Below are positions 59,568 to 64,000 of a stretch of DNA of 64,000 nucleotides, one piece after another. The stretch comes from Thamnaconus septentrionalis (Eukaryota > Chordata > Actinopteri > Tetraodontiformes > Monacanthidae): contig CM020513.1 in assembly GCA_009823395.1 (NCBI GenBank), forward strand, positions 4,484,501 through 4,548,500. The letters are read 5' to 3'. The position numbers and the translations under genes were made by a program. Positions within the stretch are counted from its first letter, which is position 1, and the number at the start of each line of letters is the position of its first letter. The notes below the pieces were generated by a model. The model was given only the letters and a program-made list of their open reading frames with translations, did no database searches and was not told where the DNA came from.

Positions 59568-59593
59568 TCCCCTCGTCCCTCTCACCAACTGAC

Positions 59594-59640
59594 CTGCTTT
59601 TCATTCGAGCTTTGAGGAAGTTTTTCCCGAACGGAGCCAT
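59594..59640 (-). CDS. rassf9: rassf9 exon 1 (start of coding sequence)
   Basis: The ATG at 59640-59638 opens MAPFGKNFLKARMKS plus two bases of an Arg codon (47 nt). Human RASSF9 begins with a closely similar basic MAPFG...RN/HK peptide, so this is the correct distant first coding exon even though it lies 7.1 kb from the main exon. The donor is AG|GTCAGT at 59593. Splicing 59594 to 52490 restores AGG (Arg16) and then TKDTEAPAAGKD, in frame with the RA domain. A second GT (GTGAGA) 5 nt further in would break the frame. Together the two exons give 462 residues. The basic N terminus is a known family feature, and its function is not visible here. Confidence 0.9.
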
Positions 59641-61002
59641 GACTTGTTGCGGGAACTGCTGGGAGATCCAGGAAAAAAGAAAATAAAAGAATAAAGAAGC
59701 AAAAAAATAAATAAAAAGGCGCTACAGTCCCAACATGGCTCGACACTGCGGGACACTCGCTGCGGGGAGAAAAAGTTGTGTGCGGCGGCGTCCCGCCTGC
59801 AACTCTGAGCCAGGAAGGAGGAGTGATTTTAAAAAAAAAAAAAAAAAAAAAAAAAGTTTCCTGAGAGTTGTTGTGTGGTGAAACTCTGCCCCCCTTTGTA
59901 CCTGCTGGGGAGGGAAACCCGCGCGGACCGTTTGAAAGTGAAACAGAAATAATAATCATAATAATAATGATAAAAAAAATAAATAAAATGTAATGCTAAA
60001 TGAGTCAAAATATGAAAAATGTATCTTGGCAGCAGGAACTGGAGACGAGCAGCACCCCCAGGAGCAGGAGATTAAGAAGTTGTGTGAGTCTGCGTGCGTG
60101 GAGTTTGATTAAACAGAAATTTGGCAGCAAATGAATTCTAAGGCAGCCGTGAAAATGAACGCGCTGTTCCGAACTTTTTCCGAATATCCCCACAGTTGGG
60201 ATTACAGCGCTGTTGTTTTTGTTCATTAAATTTTTTTTTATTTTTGGGGCAACTGCTGAACTTATTCGGATTGATAAAATCGCATTGGCGTTTAGTAGAC
60301 AGTGGAAGTATTCAGAAATGAGCTCGAGTCCAGATGAGGACGCTGGACCTCAGTGAATTAAACTGTCCAGGCAAGTTAAATCCTTTCACACCCAGACAAA
60401 AGAAAACAAAACAACGACGACATTTATCGCCGTGGAATTGATTATTATTCCAAATTTTCGGTCATATTTTTCATCGTTCATCCCAGCGGGACCTCCGACC
60501 TGCCTGCCGGGGCTTCAGGTGACTGGCTCTCCCTGCTGGAGGCAACACATCAGTTCAGCAGTGCAACAAACTGTTGTTGCTGGAGGGTAAACACACTTGA
60601 GTACAAGGCATGCAATGCAATATGATAATAATATGCTAGGCTAATCCAAGATCAGTACAAACAGCCTCTTGTTTTCCCGCCAAAGCCGCTGGCAAGCGAA
60701 TCAACAACGTGAACAGCGGTTTGTTAGCATATTTTAACTAGAGCATAGCCTAATTCTGAGGGGGAAAAATGATTGTGATGCTGAGATACTGCATCAAACC
60801 TGTAGGTAACAGGTGCTCCCTTCGCAATATATTATCCACCATGCAATTCATTTAATTTTTACCTTTTCTTTCTTTTTCAATTAGCAAAGACTCGCCCCTA
60901 ATTGCTTCTGAATGGTCGCTATTCTTTGTCTTTACCATTGGCAAGTTAACAGGTTTTTTTTTTAAAAAAAACAAAAACAAAACCCTTTCACCTGGTGTTA
61001 AA

Positions 61003-61168
61003 GGCGGATTCAACTCACTTGTGTAAATGGAAGTTCTTCCTCATAAAACTGCATTAACAAGGAAACAATATTTTAAACCACAAAAGCATTTAAAAAAAAA
61101 TACATTGTAATATTTCATGTCGATACACTTTGTGTTTAATTTACACAAGTGTGTGTTGAATCTGCGCC
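61003..61168. mobile_element. Short inverted-repeat element (MITE-like), about 166 bp
   Basis: The left arm GGCGGATTCAACTCACTTGT (61003-) and the right arm, read in reverse complement, GGCGCAGATTCAACACACAC (from 61168 inward) pair over about 28 nt, both continuing into CTTGTGTAAAT. The centre is AT-rich. The family is unknown. Confidence 0.55.
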
Positions 61169-61224
61169 CCGTGGAGCATTGACATTTTTCCCTCTGTCGG
61201 ACTCAACACAAGGGAAAATAATAA

Positions 61225-61535
61225 GACTTGAACTCACACTCTTGTGAATCACAACTATCGCTCAACGTCTTGCAAGCTTCTTGCAAAATTTTTCATTGCA
61301 CATTCATCTTTTCTTTATTTGTTGTTCCTGTTGGACTTAAAAAAAAAAAAAAACGCTAATGAGAGTTGAACCAACAACCTTGTGAGTTACCCTCCATTCC
61401 TCAGCACCCCGAGTATTACCCTGACCCACTCAGAAAGCTTTTCAAAACGATATCTATTCCAACTCAACTCCCTGATGCTGCTGGAGAACTAACCATTGCA
61501 CGATGATCTTTATTTCTTCCCCTGTTGGACTGCTC
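61225..61535 (-). repeat. Two related SINE-like modules (decayed, tRNA-like heads)
   Basis: Two units, about 61225-61335 and 61360-61535, share a tail (CATTGCAC ... CTTTATTT ... CCTGTTGGACT). On the minus strand each has a B-box-like motif (GAGTTCAAGTC; GGTTCAACTC) about 45 nt from A-box-like sequence. The resemblance to tRNA is partial. Confidence 0.35.
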
Positions 61536-62379
61536 ACCAGACTGGTTGTCATTTCATAACAGACGTCTCAGCACTTTCACAACCAGAATGAATTCAAGAC
61601 TTGTGATTCTTCATTCTTTCCTATTCCAAGCTCTGTTTTTGTGTGAGTGCGAGCTAATCGGGTTCAAGTCAACAAAACCAAAATGAACAATTGTTGGAAC
61701 TCTAACGCCGTTCAGGAACAGGTTGTACAGCTTTCTGAACGACCTCCTTCAAGTGTGACTGAAGAAATTCAGTCGTCAAATGAAAGATTCACGCACGTCT
61801 CCTTGTCTATTTTTACAAAAGCAGAAATCCTGCATGACAGAACACTAAACACTCAGTCTGTCTCCAAAAACCCACATGAACTTTGTTTTAGCTCCAGGTG
61901 CAGGAGGGGATCTGTGGGAGGAACAATATTTTTAAAGAGATAATGGAACTGTCTCAGTTTAAAATCTGATTTAAAGTTCAAAAAGCTGCCACTGTAGGAC
62001 TCAAATCCAAACCTTGAAATTTTTTTTTTCCACAAGAGAAAAAGCCGAGTCGTGGCATTTAAAGTGGCTGAGGCTGTTGATTCCCCCCGCTCGATGTCTC
62101 ACGCAGTTTGAACTCTTTGTTTTTTTTTAATGAGAAATCCACCTGTTGAACCAAGCGGAGACTAAAGGCAAAGACGGGAGGCAACGGGGGAATTCTCTGA
62201 GAGTCTCAGTCGTGTCATCCTCCTACATCACCCCGGAGCAAGACGGGTGCACGGCAACATCCCACCACGCGCGTGTACATGTGCGTGCGTGCGCGTGCGT
62301 GCGTGTGCACGTTGAGGAGGTGAGATAACCAAATCTCCGAAAGCTTGACGCAAAAGCGTTTCTCCTCGTGATGCCAAGG

Positions 62380-62387
62380 TGACGTCT
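62380..62387 (+). promoter_or_regulatory. nts: CRE-like site upstream of nts (distal)
   Basis: TGACGTCT, 7 of 8 positions of the palindromic cAMP response element TGACGTCA, about 150 bp upstream of the TATA box. Confidence 0.4.
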
Positions 62388-62512
62388 CTGATCAAACGAT
62401 GACACAGAGACAGAGAGGGAGGAGGTGGAGAGATGCTCGGATGGACGGATGGGTGGGTGGGTGAGGTGGGGGTGGGAGGAGGAGGAGGAGGGCGGTTGAG
62501 AGATGGATCCTG

Positions 62513-62520
62513 TGACATCA
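62513..62520 (+). promoter_or_regulatory. nts: CRE/ATF-like site in nts proximal promoter
   Basis: TGACATCA, 18 bp upstream of the TATA box. The mammalian neurotensin promoter is known to depend on clustered AP-1 and CRE-like elements in its proximal region, so this position is plausible. Confidence 0.5.
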
Positions 62521-62530
62521 CGTTGGCTCT

Positions 62531-62537
62531 TATAAAG
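62531..62537 (+). promoter_or_regulatory. nts: TATA box of nts
   Basis: TATAAAG. Transcription would start at about 62560, giving a 5' UTR of about 240 nt before the ATG at 62799. Confidence 0.65.
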
Positions 62538-62798
62538 TGAGGGAATGGAGCCCAGGGCACCTCCTCAGCAACCAGAGGGAAGCTGCTGGTGCCACTGAAA
62601 GACGCGCAGAAGGGAAAGGAGAAAGAGAGAGAAGAAGAAGAAGTGGAGGAGGAGGACGAAGCCTCTTTTGCTGCATCTCCAAAAAAAAAACCCTGAACTT
62701 ATGGACTAGAACTCTTCAGGGAAACCCTCAAGTGTTGGATCCTCGTTTGTTTGTCTTTTCTTGTCTTTCTTTGGTTGTTGCTCTGCTCACTCGCCACC

Positions 62799-62862
62799 AT
62801 GATGCAGCCACAGGTTGCTTGTTTGCTGCTCCTCTGTTTCACATGTGGAGGACTTTGCACAG
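62799..62862 (+). CDS. nts: nts exon 1: neurotensin/neuromedin N precursor signal peptide
   Basis: The ATG at 62799 sits in a perfect Kozak context (GCCACCATGATG) and opens MMQPQVACLLLLCFTCGGLCT plus one base, 64 nt in all. This is a classic signal peptide: a short polar start, a Leu/Cys-rich hydrophobic core and small residues before cleavage after about Cys20 or Thr21. The double Met start and a core ending in LC match vertebrate Nts precursors. The donor is CACAG|GTAAGT at 62863. The exon-2 peptide (DVGQDQRALEEELLTGLLASK) has the length of the mammalian one. The product is a secreted propeptide from which neurotensin and neuromedin N are cut; those peptides are encoded by later exons outside the window. 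It starts about 240 nt downstream of a TATA box. Confidence 0.88.
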
Positions 62863-63369
62863 GTAAGTGCTCGGGGAAGAAGTTTTGCATTCATGCGTGT
62901 TGCATGCATTAAAGCAGTAAAGGGCAACAGTTGCAGGACCTGTTGCACTGAACGCTGCGTGAGTTTGCTTCATCTTTTGGGCAAAGATCAATTGTTGTAA
63001 ATTCTGAAACATATTTTCTTTCCAGTAAGAATGTTTTATTTTGAATAAGTGCCTGGAATTGATTTTTGGTTTTACAGAAAACCCTAAAAAAACAAAAAGC
63101 TGAAATGAATTTGCCTGATAATGTGCAAAAATACAGAAAATAATACTCATGTGAGCTCAACATTAGTTTATTTGAAAACTAAAAATATCATCGTTATCCA
63201 ATTAGCTTTGATTGTTGATTCTCTCCACTATTTTGGACAAAGTGGTCAAACTCTCCATGCGATACTGGACTAAAGATTTTAAAGGTTCATCAACTGTTGA
63301 ATCCTAAAAGTCTGACCTGCACTCACATATGTTTTTCTATTGTTAATAATACTGTTAATAATGATAAAA

Positions 63370-63370
63370 C

Positions 63371-63417
<47 letters not shown>

Positions 63418-63450
63418 TAATAATAATTATTACTATTATTATTATTATTA
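63370..63450. repeat. (AAT)n followed by (ATT)n array
   Basis: Trinucleotide runs in both senses, AATAAT... then TTATTATT..., able to form a hairpin. Confidence 0.93.
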
Positions 63451-63619
63451 CTTCACCTCAGTGGTTACAATGCAGTGGCTCATTCAAAATGTCAATTGAT
63501 GCTGTAGATGAAACAAAATCAGAGAAAGAGCATTCGTACTCTTCCATATCTGATTGACATTTCCTCTGTGCCACTCAGCGAGATCTCATTGAATTGGATT
63601 TGGGAGAAGGTTATTTATC

Positions 63620-63745
63620 TATGTTTTTTTTGCTCTCCTCTTCCTTTTCCTTTTTCTCTTTCTCTTCCCCGTTCTCCATCTCCTCCTCCTCCTCCTCCTC
63701 CTCCTCCTCTTCCTCCTCCATCTCCTCCTCCTGCTTCTGTCCTTC
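63620..63745 (+). repeat. nts: Pyrimidine-rich (CTC/TCC)n tract before nts exon 2
   Basis: About 120 nt, mostly TCC/CTC/TTC, ending at the nts exon-2 acceptor. It can serve as an extended polypyrimidine tract. Confidence 0.85.
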
Positions 63746-63757
63746 TACCGACGACAG

Positions 63758-63819
63758 ACGTCGGCCAGGATCAGCGAGCGCTGGAGGAGGAGCTGCTCAC
63801 TGGTCTCCTCGCCTCTAAG
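63758..63819 (+). CDS. nts: nts exon 2: N-terminal propeptide
   Basis: 62 nt that, with the last G of exon 1, encode 21 residues: DVGQDQRALEEELLTGLLASK. Mammalian Nts has an exon-2 segment of the same length and pattern (an acidic start, then K/R-A-L-E, an L-T core and a terminal T/A-S-K). The frame enters at phase 1 and leaves at phase 0. The donor AAG|GTCCGT at 63820 is weaker than usual but lies at the position expected from mammalian exon borders. The dibasic-flanked neuromedin N and neurotensin segments are not in the window, so identification rests on this pattern, the signal peptide and the rassf9-nts neighbourhood. Confidence 0.82.
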
Positions 63820-64000
63820 GTCCGTACAGCTTCTCCACACTGCACCTGTGACAGCAGAGCAGAGACCCCCCTAACAACCCACTAGAAAAACAATACAATG
63901 TCTGATGACTCTCACATGCACGCCGTTGCCCAGGTGTTCTTCTAGCTCACACGTCCATGCACCGCTTTCCCTTTCCCCACCTCCACTTTCCCCGCTTGCG
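63820..64000 (+). other. nts: nts intron 2 (start, partial)
   Basis: Intronic sequence to the end of the window, with no feature recognised. Confidence 0.6.

Larger units (their letters stand above)
52491..59593 (-). other. rassf9: rassf9 intron 1 (7.1 kb)
   Basis: Minus-strand intron from a GTCAGT donor (59593-59588) to a CAG acceptor (52493-52491). It holds a (GT)n run, in the sense strand, 29 nt inside the donor, the SINE and inverted-repeat structures near 56039-57126, a (CCA)n run at about 58022-58062, and a block with many TAAT/ATTA cores at about 53080-53560. No other gene is recognisable inside it. Confidence 0.85.
59641..62379. other. Divergent intergenic region between rassf9 and nts
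   Basis: About 2.9 kb between two divergent starts. It includes rassf9 5' flanking sequence (no TATA recognised), a poly(A) run at about 59831-59854, a short inverted-repeat element at 61003-61168 and two SINE-like modules at about 61225-61535. No gene is seen. Confidence 0.55.
62863..63757 (+). other. nts: nts intron 1
   Basis: A GT-AG intron of 895 nt. It contains an AT-rich first half, an (AAT)n/(ATT)n array at 63370-63450 and a long pyrimidine-rich (CTC)n stretch at about 63620-63740 that runs into the acceptor ACGACAG at 63751-63757. Confidence 0.8.

Noticed and set aside
1..64000. CRISPR array, phage, operon or other prokaryotic system
   Set aside because: Spliced vertebrate genes, L1 and MITE content and microsatellites show eukaryotic DNA. 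No regularly spaced unique-spacer array was seen.

Overview
The window looks like nuclear DNA from a teleost fish. The genes have introns, CA/GT, tetranucleotide and trinucleotide microsatellites are very dense, and there is an L1-type retrotransposon, hAT-like MITEs and a tRNA-derived SINE. The protein sequences are diverged but collinear with vertebrate ALX1, RASSF9 and NTS. The gene order and orientation, alx1 (+) - rassf9 (-) - nts (+), match what I recall for tetrapods (human chromosome 12q21). I cannot name the species.

Layout. Positions 1-3780 hold the 3' half of alx1: the end of one intron, the exon carrying the end of the homeodomain, an intron with a GC-AG boundary, and the last exon with the OAR tail. 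Positions 4194-9741 hold a nearly full-length, minus-strand L1-clade element bounded by a perfect 15-bp target-site duplication; its ORF1 is open and its ORF2 is frameshifted. Positions 9742-45240 are a gene-poor intergenic stretch with microsatellites, several short inverted-repeat elements, a CATC satellite and a few candidate regulatory patches. I found no convincing coding gene there. Positions 45241 to about 51625 are a direct tandem duplication of about 3.2 kb. The right copy contains the real 3' end of rassf9; the left copy carries a truncated, frame-broken rassf9 fragment. rassf9 lies on the minus strand with exon 2 at 51149-52490 and exon 1 at 59594-59640, separated by a 7.1-kb intron. 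nts (neurotensin/neuromedin N precursor) starts head-to-head from rassf9, with a CRE-like/TATA promoter near 62513-62537, exon 1 at 62799-62862 and exon 2 at 63758-63819; the peptide-coding exons lie beyond the window.

The three genes are not a pathway. Alx1 is a paired-class transcription factor of craniofacial mesenchyme and neural crest, Rassf9 is an N-terminal RASSF protein linked to endosomal traffic, and Nts is a secreted neuropeptide precursor. They are syntenic neighbours.

I saw no evidence of a wholly new gene system. The most notable points are the GC-AG intron in alx1, the tandem duplication with uneven divergence (real or an assembly error), the uninterrupted 17-CAG tract in rassf9, a (GT)n run just inside the rassf9 intron-1 donor, and a dispersed repeat family that I cannot name, one copy of which has both inverted ends and another of which carries a clean hAT insertion.
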